Below, one piece after another: positions 1 through 8,064 of a stretch of DNA of 64,000 nt. Origin of the DNA: JAWPMV01 sp038527215 (GTDB lineage Bacteria > Bacteroidota > Bacteroidia > J057). The position numbers and the translations under genes were made by a program. The notes under the pieces were generated by a model, which worked only from the letters and a program-made list of their open reading frames with translations, searched no databases and was not told the DNA's origin. The stretch's first letter is position 1. Each line of letters begins with the position of its first letter. The stretch covers positions 1 to 64,000 of the forward strand of contig JBCBGC010000025.1 in assembly GCA_038527215.1 (NCBI GenBank), written 5' to 3'.

Positions 1-162
1 CTGGCGCCTAAGCCGAAGTTTGTTCTGGCGGATGAGCCAACTGCAAACCTGGATTCAACCTCCACCGCCAACCTGCTGGACATCATGGCGGAATTAAACC
101 AAAAGGAACAGATTACTTTTGTTTTTTCGACCCATGATCAGCGGGTTGGCGGTGGAGGTTGA
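1..162 (+). pseudogene. Displaced C-terminal fragment of the ABC ATPase (flipped)
   Basis: Read from base 1 this frame is open to a TGA at 160-162. It encodes Walker B (VLADEP), the D-loop region (ANLDS), then LLDIMAELNQK and the H-loop STHDQ, the normal order of an ABC ATPase after its signature motif. After about base 147 the frame runs into the inverted arm and ends in a glycine run that is not part of the family. The stretch 74-143 therefore looks like the true continuation of the minus-strand gene at 145-684, placed in the wrong orientation. The last part of the protein, after the H-loop, is absent from the window. Confidence 0.75.
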
Positions 163-216
163 ATCCAGGTTTGCAGTTGGCTCATCCGCCAGAACAAACT
201 TCGGCTTAGGCGCCAG
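1..216. repeat. Perfect 73-bp inverted repeat at window edge (fold-back)
   Basis: Positions 1-73 are the exact reverse complement of 144-216, around a 70-bp unique centre (74-143). Both arms and the centre encode parts of one ABC ATPase: the right arm continues the minus-strand gene, while 1-141 read on the plus strand supplies the missing C-terminal part. Such a palindrome inside a conserved gene is most easily explained by a chimeric read or assembly fold-back at a contig end. A real inverted duplication is possible but less likely. Confidence 0.85.
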
Positions 217-684
217 CGCTCGCGCTACTGCTACGCGCTGCTGCTGTCCGCCGGACATTTGGTTAGGGCGAGTGTCCAACCTATCTTCCAGGCCTACGGC
301 CGTCAGCAACTCTTTTACACGGGATTCTCTTTCCGCCTTGGGGCGGTTTTGCAGCAACATGACAAACTCGGTATTCTCCCTGGCCGTCAGGACCGGGATG
401 AGGTTGTAGGCCTGGAAGACAAATCCAATGTTGTTAAGGCGGAAATCGATCAGTTCATTGTTGCTAAGCGCTGAGAGGTCAGTTCCGCCTACCATAACTT
501 CGCCCTCTGTGGCCTGATCCAAGCCGCCTATAATGTTGAGGAGGGTGGTTTTTCCAGAGCCGGAGGGCCCTACGATGGCGGTGAATTCTCCTTGTTCAAT
601 ATTGAGGCTAACTCCATTGACGGCGTGGACATCCACCACCCCTTCATATATCTTATGGAGATTGTTGGTTTCTATAACGTTCAT
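145..684 (-). CDS. LolD/MacB-type ABC transporter ATP-binding protein (C-terminus disrupted)
   Basis: This is the ATPase subunit of an ABC exporter of the LolD/MacB/FtsE class, which powers FtsX-type permeases on the cytoplasmic side of the inner membrane. Walker A (GPSGSGKTT) is at residues 39-47, followed by the Q-loop (FVFQAYNLIP), the signature SGGQQQRVAVARAL and Walker B (VLADEP). The frame stays open past base 145 to about 94, but the residues after STSTAN do not fit the family because the sequence enters the fold-back. The matching C-terminal piece lies at 1-141 on the other strand. It is the last gene of a five-gene minus-strand operon, 27 bp after the permease gene. The identity of the ATPase is secure; the substrate is unknown, though the LolA-like partner suggests lipoproteins or lipids. 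Confidence 0.88.
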
Positions 685-711
685 GAGATGTTGTTAAAAG
701 GTAAAAGTGGA

Positions 712-1962
712 TTAAATAGCCCGAACGGCTTCGGCTGGTTTGAGTTTCAAGGCGCGGCGCGCGGGGTACAGAGAAGCAATAAAGGCGGTAATGATGACCA
801 TGAGGCCAATTTGCCAATACCACTCTGCCGGAACATAGGTATAAACCTGGCTAGAGATGTCGAAACTCCCCATACCTTCGGAAAAGGCGGATAAATCAAT
901 CCCAACCCGGTTGAAAATACTCACCAGCATATAGCCTAGCAGAATGCCTATCGGCCCACCGACCATACACATGAAGGTGGTTTCCAGCAGCACCATGAGG
1001 AAGATCTTGATGCGGTTCATGCCAATAGACATCAACATCCCCAATTCCCGGGTCCGTTCCAGAATGGCCATCAACATGGTATTGACGATGCCAAATCCGA
1101 GGGCCAGGAGGATAATCCCAATGAAGATGTACATGGTCGTGGCAAAAGTGTCGGCGATGAACTTTAGATCGGGGGACACCTCTCCGTAATCTTGTACCAG
1201 TTGCTGGGGATTGGCGCTGATGAGTTCCTGCTTGAGGACCGGAATATCCTTGGGGTCTTTCATAAGGACGGCAATCTCATGCCATCCACTCACCCCGGTT
1301 TCTCTTTTGAGATCGGTAGCCTGAACGAAAATCTGGGTTTTTTCCAGGATACTGTTGGTGGCTTTATATACGCCACCTACCCGGAACCGCGCGCTGATCG
1401 GCTGGCCGTTCAGATCCTGAAAACTAAGAATCAGGCGCTTCCGAAAGTTATATGTAGGAGCCGTATCTCCCTCCGCAGCGGGGATTTTATATCCCAGTTT
1501 CTCTGCCAGGGCATCTCCTATCAGGATGGTGTTTTTCCGGCCATTCGGGAAATACCCGCCTGCAATGACCCGCTCTTCCAATAGGGTAAGCACGGCTTCT
1601 TTCTCGGGTTGGACCCCGATGATCTGCGCCCCGAAAGCGCCTTTGGTAGTAGAGGCAAATCCCGTGGTGATCACCCGACCGGCAAAAGCCTTAATCGAGG
1701 ACTGATCAGCCAACTGATCCAGGGTAGCGGCCCCTTCACCTATGGTATATTTTAATTTGGGGTCTCCTTTAAATCCTGGATGATGGATTTGTAAATGAGA
1801 GATCTGGGTCGTGATAATGTTGCGCTCACGTTGTTCCAGCATGCCAAAGTTGAAGGACATGAGGAAGATACTGAGCATGAGGCCCAGGGTAATGGAGGTA
1901 ATCACCACCAGGCTGCGCACTTTACTGCGCCAGACGTTTCGCCATGCGATTTGTATAAGCAT
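712..1962 (-). CDS. FtsX/LolC-E-type ABC transporter permease
   Basis: A 416-residue inner-membrane permease with the FtsX/MacB layout: an N-terminal transmembrane helix (about residues 16-38) after the usual short AWRNVWRSK segment, a large periplasmic domain (about 40-265), then three C-terminal helices (about 270-295, 320-350 and 380-400). It ends in the common LKPAEAVRAI tail. It lies 29 bp after the other permease and 27 bp before the ATPase, so the two permeases and the ATPase probably form one transporter, as LolC, LolE and LolD do. The two permeases differ greatly in the periplasmic part, which fits a heterodimer. What it exports cannot be read from the sequence. Confidence 0.88.
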   Translation of the reverse strand: MLIQIAWRNVWRSKVRSLVVITSITLGLMLSIFLMSFNFGMLEQRERNIITTQISHLQIHHPGFKGDPKLKYTIGEGAATLDQLADQSSIKAFAGRVITTGFASTTKGAFGAQIIGVQPEKEAVLTLLEERVIAGGYFPNGRKNTILIGDALAEKLGYKIPAAEGDTAPTYNFRKRLILSFQDLNGQPISARFRVGGVYKATNSILEKTQIFVQATDLKRETGVSGWHEIAVLMKDPKDIPVLKQELISANPQQLVQDYGEVSPDLKFIADTFATTMYIFIGIILLALGFGIVNTMLMAILERTRELGMLMSIGMNRIKIFLMVLLETTFMCMVGGPIGILLGYMLVSIFNRVGIDLSAFSEGMGSFDISSQVYTYVPAEWYWQIGLMVIITAFIASLYPARRALKLKPAEAVRAI

Positions 1963-1991
1963 GAATATAGAATTTGTAGGTGATGAAATAA

Positions 1992-3212
1992 TTAAACCCG
2001 CATGGCCTGGACCGGATTGAGTTTATAAATATTGTAAACTGGGTAGAGGCTAAGCAAAATGGTAACCACCAGAATGATCAGGCCTTGATTCAGGAAAATG
2101 CTCCAATCGAATCCCATCGGAATCACTGGTTCAATGCCGAAGCGCTCATAGGTCTTGGCCATTTCGTCGCCCAGGTAGATGGGATTTTTTTCGAAATAAA
2201 GCACCATCGGCATACTCGCCAAGGCGCCTGCTATGACGCCCAGAATGCCAATCAGAATAGTTTCCAGCGTAATAACCGAAGCCAGCTTTCTTTTCTTCAT
2301 GCCGATCGCGGTCAAGACCCCAAATTCATATTTCCTTTCTGCAGTCATCATGAGGACCGTACCAAACAGCCCAAACGTGATGATCATATAGAGCACGCCC
2401 ATGGTCAGAATATTGCCTGCCTTGTCGGACTCAATCTGCTGCACCAGTTCCGGCATCATCTCTTTCCAGTCCAGGATTTCGTAATCTCCTTCAGCGAGCT
2501 TTTCCCGGACATCTTCCGCTACCTGGGTAGCCACGTCGGAATCATTCAGATTCAAGGCCAGAGAGGTGAGGCGACCTTCCGCCCCATGCAGCATTTGAGC
2601 CTGCTCAATGGGCAAATACATGAGCCGCATATTGAGGTCGGGACTACCAAACTTGACGGTACCCACTACCTCGTACAATCCATAGGCTGGATGGCCATGA
2701 TAGCCTTGTCCCATCAGGTAGACGGTATCCCCGATTCCTACGCCTAATTTGCCGGCCAGGCTATCCGCCAGGATAGCCCCAGGCTTTCCGTTCTCCCAAT
2801 AGGAGCCGCCCGATAATTTGGCTTTTAAGCCGGTCAGTTCATCCTCTTTGGTAGGGTCTACGCCTACAATTTGGCAAACCCGGCTGTTCTCTCCGGCAAA
2901 GGCCAGGGCCCCTGACTCCAGACGTGGAGCCGCAACGTCTACCCATTTGTTGGAGGTGGCGGCGGTTTTTACCACCGGAGTGGATTCAAAAGAATTGTCG
3001 ATGGAGGGTTCGTCCTGATAGCCATCTTTATGGATCTGTACATATCCGGTATAGAAACCCACCACATTCTCGATCATTTTTCCATAGACCCCTTCTTGCA
3101 ACGACTGCATGCTAATGGCTATAAAAACCGCCATGAACACCATCGCCAAGCTGATAAAGGTCCTTCGTTTATTTCGCCATAGATTTCTCCAGGCAAGTGT
3201 GAATGTCATCAT
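1992..3212 (-). CDS. FtsX/LolC-E-type ABC transporter permease
   Basis: A 406-residue permease of the same class as its neighbour. It has the start LAWRNLWRNKRRTF, one N-terminal transmembrane helix, a periplasmic domain of about 220 residues and three C-terminal helices, ending in LNPVQAMRV. Two adjacent ATG codons (3210-3212 and 3207-3209) can serve as start. It begins 18 bp after the stop of the LolA-like gene, which implies co-transcription. Pairing with the permease at 712-1962 and the ATPase suggests a lipoprotein-release-like or lipid exporter under TetR control; this is an inference from context. Confidence 0.88.
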   Translation of the reverse strand: MMTFTLAWRNLWRNKRRTFISLAMVFMAVFIAISMQSLQEGVYGKMIENVVGFYTGYVQIHKDGYQDEPSIDNSFESTPVVKTAATSNKWVDVAAPRLESGALAFAGENSRVCQIVGVDPTKEDELTGLKAKLSGGSYWENGKPGAILADSLAGKLGVGIGDTVYLMGQGYHGHPAYGLYEVVGTVKFGSPDLNMRLMYLPIEQAQMLHGAEGRLTSLALNLNDSDVATQVAEDVREKLAEGDYEILDWKEMMPELVQQIESDKAGNILTMGVLYMIITFGLFGTVLMMTAERKYEFGVLTAIGMKKRKLASVITLETILIGILGVIAGALASMPMVLYFEKNPIYLGDEMAKTYERFGIEPVIPMGFDWSIFLNQGLIILVVTILLSLYPVYNIYKLNPVQAMRV

Positions 3213-3230
3213 AGCTAGATAGGATAGGGG

Positions 3231-3986
3231 TTAGCGAATGCGCTTGAGCATTTGGATAGTGAACTGGCTTTCGGGAATTTTTTGGTCGAAAACCAGCTTG
3301 TTATACTCCATGATGGTTTCATGCCCTTCGTCTTCCACAGGAATCATGGTGAGTTTACTGGCTACTACTTTCCCGCCCATGACCTTGATGTTGGAGGCTT
3401 TCATGATATTGACCATGAAATCATCTTCGTCGAAGAATTCAGATCTTAGGGTGAGGTAGTCTTTTTGGTCCACCCAAGAGTACACTTTGCTCCAAACTAC
3501 CGGTACATCGTCATGCGGAATCAGTTCAATTTTCCAGCACTTTCTCCCTTCAACGGTTTCTTCTCCCAGTACCTGATGATCGTAATCATCAATGATGGAG
3601 ATATTTTGGACCAAATCCTCATTGGTGAAATCTGAGTCCATCCAGCTCTGAGACATCATGGAAGGGGGAAGCTTCTTGGTGCTCTGCCACTGGGGCACCC
3701 AGTTCCAGACTTCTCTGCCTCTTTTCAACGTGGCAAGCCCTTTCTGAGAGGCTGGCCCGGTGATCAGGATCAAGGCGTATTCCGTTCCTTTACTCCAGGA
3801 TTTCATGGTGGTCTCCCTTTTCCAGGTAGGCCGGACGATGGTCATGGTCATTTCCGAATAGGAAGACTCAATCCCTCTTCTTTTAGCTTCTGCCTTACGG
3901 ATGATCTCCTTGGCGTCCTGCCCGAAGACGGGGGCAGCCATGAGGAGCGCTGCCACGAGTAACAGGGTATATGTTAAATATTTCAT
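3231..3986 (-). CDS. LolA-like outer membrane lipoprotein-sorting protein
   Basis: About 251 residues from the chosen start. The frame is open further upstream, but the ATG at 3984-3986 begins a typical signal peptide (MKYLTYTLLLVAALLM, cleavage near PVFGQ), and longer forms would run into the tetR gene. The mature part, with an early AEAKRRGIESSYSEMTM segment and many beta strands, matches the LolA-like fold family often annotated as outer membrane lipoprotein-sorting protein in Bacteroidota. These are periplasmic carriers or relatives of lipoprotein carriers. It sits between the TetR gene and the two permeases, so it is probably the periplasmic partner of the transporter. It is longer than E. 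coli LolA and is unlikely to be the housekeeping copy. Confidence 0.8.
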   Translation of the reverse strand: MKYLTYTLLLVAALLMAAPVFGQDAKEIIRKAEAKRRGIESSYSEMTMTIVRPTWKRETTMKSWSKGTEYALILITGPASQKGLATLKRGREVWNWVPQWQSTKKLPPSMMSQSWMDSDFTNEDLVQNISIIDDYDHQVLGEETVEGRKCWKIELIPHDDVPVVWSKVYSWVDQKDYLTLRSEFFDEDDFMVNIMKASNIKVMGGKVVASKLTMIPVEDEGHETIMEYNKLVFDQKIPESQFTIQMLKRIR

Positions 3987-4008
3987 AGGTAATTGAAAGT
4001 AAGTGAAT

Positions 4009-4593
4009 CTAATCTGTATGTATGATGCGTTGATAAATGTATGCCTTAATCCGATCCAGGGGAAGGGCATCGCCCAACACCAGGTATTGTAAACCGATGC
4101 CGTCCAACATAGCGGAAATGGCTAAGGCCTCCTCCTCAGGCTGAGGTACACCGATTTCTGCCAACAAGCCCCCGAACAAGGGCATCAGGCTCTGATAGCG
4201 CATTTCTACAATTTGCGTAAGCTCAGGAAAGCTGTCCAATTGCAGAGAAATCCCAACCATCAGTTTGGAATAGTCCGTCCGCTCTTTCATGTACTGAAAG
4301 GAGACTTCGATCAGGTGCCGGAATTTTCCTTCCGCACTTTCAATGCTGCCCATCTCTTCCATAATGGAGTTCCCCTCTTCCAGACCATTCATCACGATAT
4401 GGGTCATCAAATCTTCCTTTTTCTCAAAATAATTGTAGATCAATCCTTTTGAGACATTGGCTTTCTTGGCGATCTGACTGATGGAAGTAGCATCAAAACC
4501 GTGCTGGGCAAATAACTCCATTGCCGCGGCCAGAATGGCCTGCTTGCTCTGCTCTCGAATCTCTTCTAACTGTTTTGCGCTTCGGGGACTCAT
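4009..4593 (-). CDS. TetR/AcrR family transcriptional regulator
   Basis: A 194-residue regulator. The N-terminal DNA-binding part shows the TetR helix-turn-helix (ISQIAKKANVSKGLIYNYF) preceded by AAMELFAQHGFDATS; the C-terminal ligand domain is variable. The ATG at 4591-4593 (MSPRSAKQLEE) is preferred over an upstream in-frame ATG because the upstream part would cover the operator-like palindrome at 4609-4622. It is first in the operon LolA-like, permease, permease, ATPase, with 22 bp to the next gene. It most likely represses itself and the transporter, with relief by an unknown ligand. Confidence 0.9.
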   Translation of the reverse strand: MSPRSAKQLEEIREQSKQAILAAAMELFAQHGFDATSISQIAKKANVSKGLIYNYFEKKEDLMTHIVMNGLEEGNSIMEEMGSIESAEGKFRHLIEVSFQYMKERTDYSKLMVGISLQLDSFPELTQIVEMRYQSLMPLFGGLLAEIGVPQPEEEALAISAMLDGIGLQYLVLGDALPLDRIKAYIYQRIIHTD

Positions 4594-4608
4594 CGAATGG
4601 TTTATGAA

Positions 4609-4622
4609 TGACCGGTCGGTCA
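4609..4622. promoter_or_regulatory. TetR operator palindrome TGACCG-GT-CGGTCA
   Basis: A perfect 6-bp inverted repeat with a 2-bp centre lies 15 bp upstream of the chosen tetR start codon. TetR-family autoregulators commonly bind palindromes of this size and GACCG/CGGTC type close to their own start. On the minus strand the box follows an AT-rich stretch (TAATTTTC at about 4633-4640) that could hold the -7 element, so a bound repressor would block initiation. Binding by the adjacent TetR is an inference. Confidence 0.7.
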
Positions 4623-4698
4623 ATGTTACGAAAATTATTTCATTTTGGTTAAAAAAATGCACAGTTTTTTCTGGATAGCTGGCGGAAGCATCGACTTA

Positions 4699-4706
4699 TA
4701 TATTTG
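4699..4706 (+). promoter_or_regulatory. Possible Bacteroidota -7 box TATATTTG
   Basis: It matches the TAnnTTTG consensus of the Bacteroidota housekeeping sigma factor exactly and points toward the lipoprotein-like genes starting at 4889. No good -33 TTTG was found at the usual spacing, and the leader would be about 180 bp, so support is weak. The rest of the 4594-4888 gap shows nothing else except the operator. Confidence 0.25.
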
Positions 4707-4888
4707 ATTTTAAGGGTATTGTGAAAAATTGCTAAAGGATCTTCCAGCATGCAGTTCGGGTATGCAAGGAAAGGCCTATCCTGAGAGATTTATGGCCTGG
4801 TCCCGACAAGGAGGATAAGGAGGAATGATTTTCCCTTTTAGGTTGGGCATTCTTCTTTGTAATTTGCTTCAGAGATAATCAGCAGTGT

Positions 4889-5455
4889 ATGAAGCCTTGG
4901 ATTGCATGGATGTGGATTGGCATATTGTTTGGCGTGGCCTGTTTTCAGGTCCGGCCCGTAGAGCCACCGGATACGTTGGCTTCTGACTGGGTGAGTCCGA
5001 CAGACTATCAGATTTTGCTGGAAAACCTCAAAACGGCAGTGGGCAAGGGCAATACCCAGAATTACTTGCGCTGTTTTAATCAGGATTCCTTGCAATTTCT
5101 GCCTTCTGCTGCCTTGTTAACTAATAATGAGACCGTATGGCTAAATTGGTCCATCGAAGATGAGCAGGCCTATTTCAACAATATGTTGGAAGATCTCTCG
5201 GTGGCAGGTAGCAATGCGCTATTGTTGGATGAGCAGGATTTACAGGATGTAAGTGCCGACTCCCTCCGATATGTAGGGGATTACAGCTTGCGGATCAACC
5301 ATCAGGACACGAACCTGACGACCTTGTTTGAAGGGCAGATTCAACTGCTCATTAAGCTGAATGAGTTCAATGAGTGGGAGATATTCCGGTGGACGGACAT
5401 TGAATTGCGGGCTGACTCCAGTTGGAGCCAACTTAAATTGCGCTATAGTCAATAA
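4889..5455 (+). CDS. Putative exported or lipoprotein-like protein of unknown function
   Basis: 188 residues. A hydrophobic N-terminus (WIAWMWIGILFGVA) is followed by Cys18, which could be a lipidation site, although the residues before it (GVA) are a poor lipobox. The mature part begins with a short segment (YQILLENLKTAVGKGNTQNYLRCF) resembling the start of NTF2/SnoaL-like folds, with a helix followed by later beta strands. I do not recognise a named family. The next gene, 3 bp downstream, encodes a protein of similar size and layout, and the two may be diverged paralogues in one operon. Likely in the cell envelope. Confidence 0.7.
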   Translation: MKPWIAWMWIGILFGVACFQVRPVEPPDTLASDWVSPTDYQILLENLKTAVGKGNTQNYLRCFNQDSLQFLPSAALLTNNETVWLNWSIEDEQAYFNNMLEDLSVAGSNALLLDEQDLQDVSADSLRYVGDYSLRINHQDTNLTTLFEGQIQLLIKLNEFNEWEIFRWTDIELRADSSWSQLKLRYSQ

Positions 5456-5458
5456 AGA

Positions 5459-5995
5459 ATGAAAGCTGTAAGGGATCTGACATATCGCCTGAAACATTGG
5501 GGCTTGCTGCTATGCCTGGGATGCCTCGGCTGGCTGGGATGCAACCCTTTTGCCCCTTCTTATGATCCAAGGGGATTGGAGAATGTCAACCTCCTGGGAG
5601 ATCCCACCAATATTGAGGGATACTTTCATTTTTTTAAAAACGCCTACGAAATCCGAGACACTACCCTTTACGGACAACTGTTCACGCCTGATTTTATATT
5701 TGCCTTTTACGACCAGGACTTAGGGCAAGAAATTCAGTGGGACCGGGACACAGAGCTTTCTATCGCTTACAACCTCTTCCAATCGGTCTTGCAGATCAAC
5801 CTGGACTGGAACTATTTTACCCAGATGGACACTACGGAGACGGAGGCTTCTATCGTCCGCAACTTTAACCTCACTATCGAGCAGGACGAGCAAACCGTAT
5901 TCTCCGGTAGCGGGCGGGCTCGTCTTCGCTTGCGTCGCAATGATGTCTTCGAAGCCTGGAGGGCCTATTACTGGTTTGATGATTCAGATTTTTAG
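5459..5995 (+). CDS. Putative lipoprotein, NTF2-like, unknown function
   Basis: 178 residues with a hydrophobic leader (LLLCLGCLGWLGC) ending in a Cys and NPFAPSYDPRGL, typical of a lipoprotein start. The mature part (IEGYFHFFKNAYEIRDTTLYGQLFTPDFIFAFYD) has the helix-rich beginning and following beta strands (ending in RRNDVFEAWRAYYW) seen in SnoaL/NTF2-like proteins. It follows the previous gene by 3 bp and shares its order of secondary structure, so the pair is probably co-transcribed. Function unknown; placement in the inner or outer membrane cannot be decided. Confidence 0.72.
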   Translation: MKAVRDLTYRLKHWGLLLCLGCLGWLGCNPFAPSYDPRGLENVNLLGDPTNIEGYFHFFKNAYEIRDTTLYGQLFTPDFIFAFYDQDLGQEIQWDRDTELSIAYNLFQSVLQINLDWNYFTQMDTTETEASIVRNFNLTIEQDEQTVFSGSGRARLRLRRNDVFEAWRAYYWFDDSDF

Positions 5996-6029
5996 CCCAC
6001 CTTTGTAGCCCTTAAAACGGGCATATTGC

Positions 6030-6788
6030 ATGAGCCAAGACCCATCACTTCGAATCAATCTATCCTACGAATTGACCCCAGGCATCCGTTGGTACCTGAT
6101 AGGGTGGGGGATTTGCTGGACTTTGGGCCTGACCCTTTGGATTGCGCTTGGGTATCACGATAGCTTTCTCGTGTTAAACAGACAGCATGTTCCCTGGCTG
6201 GATGTGTTGATGCCGCATCTGACCCATCTGGGAGATGGTTACCTGATCGGGGGGCTGCTGGCCATCTGGGCGGTCAGGAAGGATAAAGCCTTGTTGGTTT
6301 GTTTGCTGCTCACCATGCTTTTGCTGGTCTTGTTGATCAACAATGTCGGGAAAAGCTGGCTGTTTGATGGGTGGTGGAGGCCGCCGCTTATTTTTGGACA
6401 AAAAGGAATTGACATCCACTATATAACCCTGGCGGGAGAACGCTTTAAGTCTTTCCCTTCAGGTCATAGTGCATCCGCAGGCGCCATTGGATTCTGGTAT
6501 GTATGGACCTTGCGTAAAAAACCCCTCTGGGTAGCGCTCGGGATTAGCTTCCTGGCCTTACTGGCGGCCTACAGCAGGGTTTATATTGGGGTTCACTTTT
6601 TGGGAGACATTGTGGTGGGGTCTATGGTAGGCGTCGCGGTAGCTTATGGTTTGTGGAGATGGGCCTATCCCTGGTTGGAGCACCGACTCGCCCAGGTTAG
6701 CCAGCAATATGACTCCTGGATTCAAACCTTGGTTTTCCTCATCTGGCTGCTTATCCTATATTTACTGATTGAGCAACATTATCTCTGA
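6030..6788 (+). CDS. PAP2-superfamily membrane phosphatase
   Basis: 252 residues with about six transmembrane helices. The acid phosphatase signature is present: a basic first motif near KSWLFDGWWRPP, PSGH in motif 2 (KSFPSGHSASA) and SRVYIGVHFLGD in motif 3, where the two His act on the phosphate. Family members dephosphorylate lipid phosphates such as undecaprenyl diphosphate, phosphatidylglycerophosphate or lipid A at the outer face of the inner membrane. The stop overlaps the start of a second PAP2 gene (TGATG), so the two are translationally coupled. Which lipid is the substrate cannot be told. Confidence 0.88.
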   Translation: MSQDPSLRINLSYELTPGIRWYLIGWGICWTLGLTLWIALGYHDSFLVLNRQHVPWLDVLMPHLTHLGDGYLIGGLLAIWAVRKDKALLVCLLLTMLLLVLLINNVGKSWLFDGWWRPPLIFGQKGIDIHYITLAGERFKSFPSGHSASAGAIGFWYVWTLRKKPLWVALGISFLALLAAYSRVYIGVHFLGDIVVGSMVGVAVAYGLWRWAYPWLEHRLAQVSQQYDSWIQTLVFLIWLLILYLLIEQHYL

Positions 6789-7375
6789 TGGAGACGCTGA
6801 TCAACCTGGACTACCAAATTTTTTCCCTCATCAATCAGGCGCATACCGCTTGGATGGATGAGCTGATGTGGTTGGTTAGTACCAAATGGTTTTGGGTTCC
6901 ACTTTATCTCTTCTGTTTCTTCAAAATCTGGCAAAAAGGAGGGAATTTTGACTTACTCTGGGTGATCCTGTGGGTAGCGGTGCTGATCATCCTGACGGAC
7001 CAGCTTTCCGCCTCAGTGTTAAAACCCTGGATTGCCCGCCCCCGGCCTTGCCATATGGCTGACATTCTTCAGGTGGATGTGCACCTGGTCAATAATAAAT
7101 GTGGAGGAGCCTATGGCTTTGTTTCTTCTCATGCAGCTAACTTCTGGGGATGGACTACCTTGTTAGGGCTTTACTTTGGGCTGCCGGTATGGCGGGGGAG
7201 TCTCTGGGCAGTTGCCTTTCTGGTAGGCTACAGCCGGATATACCTGGGCGTACATTTCCCCGGCGATGTCCTGGCGGGAGCCTTATTGGGACTCACCCTG
7301 GCCTATATTTGTTGGTGGGGCTGGCGACGGAGTCGAAGCCTGCTCCCTGTAGAGATGAACGTACAACTCCCTTAA
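6788..7375 (+). CDS. PAP2-superfamily membrane phosphatase
   Basis: 195 residues, several transmembrane helices. Motif 1 is KPWIARPRPC, motif 2 VSSHAANFWG and motif 3 SRIYLGVHFPGD, the complete catalytic set of bacterial PAP2 phosphatases of the undecaprenyl-diphosphatase/lipid A phosphatase type. It is shorter than and different from the upstream PAP2 protein and closer to the small PgpB/LpxE/BcrC-like forms. The start codon overlaps the stop of the upstream gene by one base. At the 3' end it shares TTAA (7372-7375) with the convergent gene: each strand reads TAA from it. Confidence 0.88.
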   Translation: METLINLDYQIFSLINQAHTAWMDELMWLVSTKWFWVPLYLFCFFKIWQKGGNFDLLWVILWVAVLIILTDQLSASVLKPWIARPRPCHMADILQVDVHLVNNKCGGAYGFVSSHAANFWGWTTLLGLYFGLPVWRGSLWAVAFLVGYSRIYLGVHFPGDVLAGALLGLTLAYICWWGWRRSRSLLPVEMNVQLP

Positions 7376-7878
7376 TCCAGAGAAGAAGCAAAAGCTTCGG
7401 TCTTCATACGAGGTCCATGGCGTCGGCTGGTGGCCGTTAGCAAAACCCGATAGTGCTTTTTCCTTTTGCCCTGCTTGATCACTTCGACCTTTAACTCGGT
7501 TACCCGATCCTCCTCCAAACAGGCATAGTGCGTAAGGCTACCTTTGTTACTCACCTGATGTAATTTCTTTTCCCCCAATTCCATAAAAGCCAGACAACTC
7601 CCGATGACCCTTTCTGCTTCCCGCTTATTTTCATAATAGCGGAGATCGGAAATGGCGTAGAGGATATTGTGATGAAAGTGATAGGTGAGATCTTGTCCAG
7701 GCAGATTAACCTGTATAGAATCTTTCTGAGACCTTAAGGCAATATCCTGTACATAATCAAGGTTCTGGATAAAGTGAGAGAGTTCGCCGGTGCTTTGACC
7801 GAAAGGAATGAACATGGCATTCTGTGCCTGAAGAGAAGCTAAGCCCAGAAAAAGTAGTCCAAAAGTAAAGATTCGCAT
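7372..7878 (-). CDS. Exported protein of unknown function
   Basis: 168 residues from the ATG at 7876-7878; a TTG two codons earlier is less likely. A signal peptide (MRIFTFGLLFLGLASLQAQ) is followed by a small domain with repeated polar beta strands and a Lys/Arg-rich stretch (IKQGKRKKHY) near the C-terminus. The segment LDYVQDIALRSQKDSIQVNLPG suggests an antiparallel beta fold. No known family recognised. It converges with the PAP2 gene and shares its stop sequence. Confidence 0.65.
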   Translation of the reverse strand: MRIFTFGLLFLGLASLQAQNAMFIPFGQSTGELSHFIQNLDYVQDIALRSQKDSIQVNLPGQDLTYHFHHNILYAISDLRYYENKREAERVIGSCLAFMELGEKKLHQVSNKGSLTHYACLEEDRVTELKVEVIKQGKRKKHYRVLLTATSRRHGPRMKTEAFASSLD

Positions 7879-8004
7879 AGGCAAGGATTAGTTGCTTAGA
7901 ACACCTATACGAAAATGTGAAATATTGGAAAATGTGTTAAATGGATATTTTATAAATTCTTACTAAAGAAATCGTAAAATTTTTGAAGCTTATTAGGCTC
8001 AGAA

Positions 8005-8036
8005 TTTCACATTCTGAATTATGAGGCTTAGTTTTG
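8005..8036 (+). promoter_or_regulatory. Probable pyrG promoter
   Basis: TAGTTTTG at 8029-8036 fits TAnnTTTG exactly. TTTC at 8005-8008, 20 bp upstream, is a one-mismatch -33 element. The start of pyrG is 28 bp after the -7 box. A small inverted repeat (CAGAAT/ATTCTG, 8000-8016) overlaps the -33 region and might be a regulator site. Confidence 0.5.
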
Positions 8037-8064
8037 CCCGGTCAAGCTCACACAAAAAGGGAAC

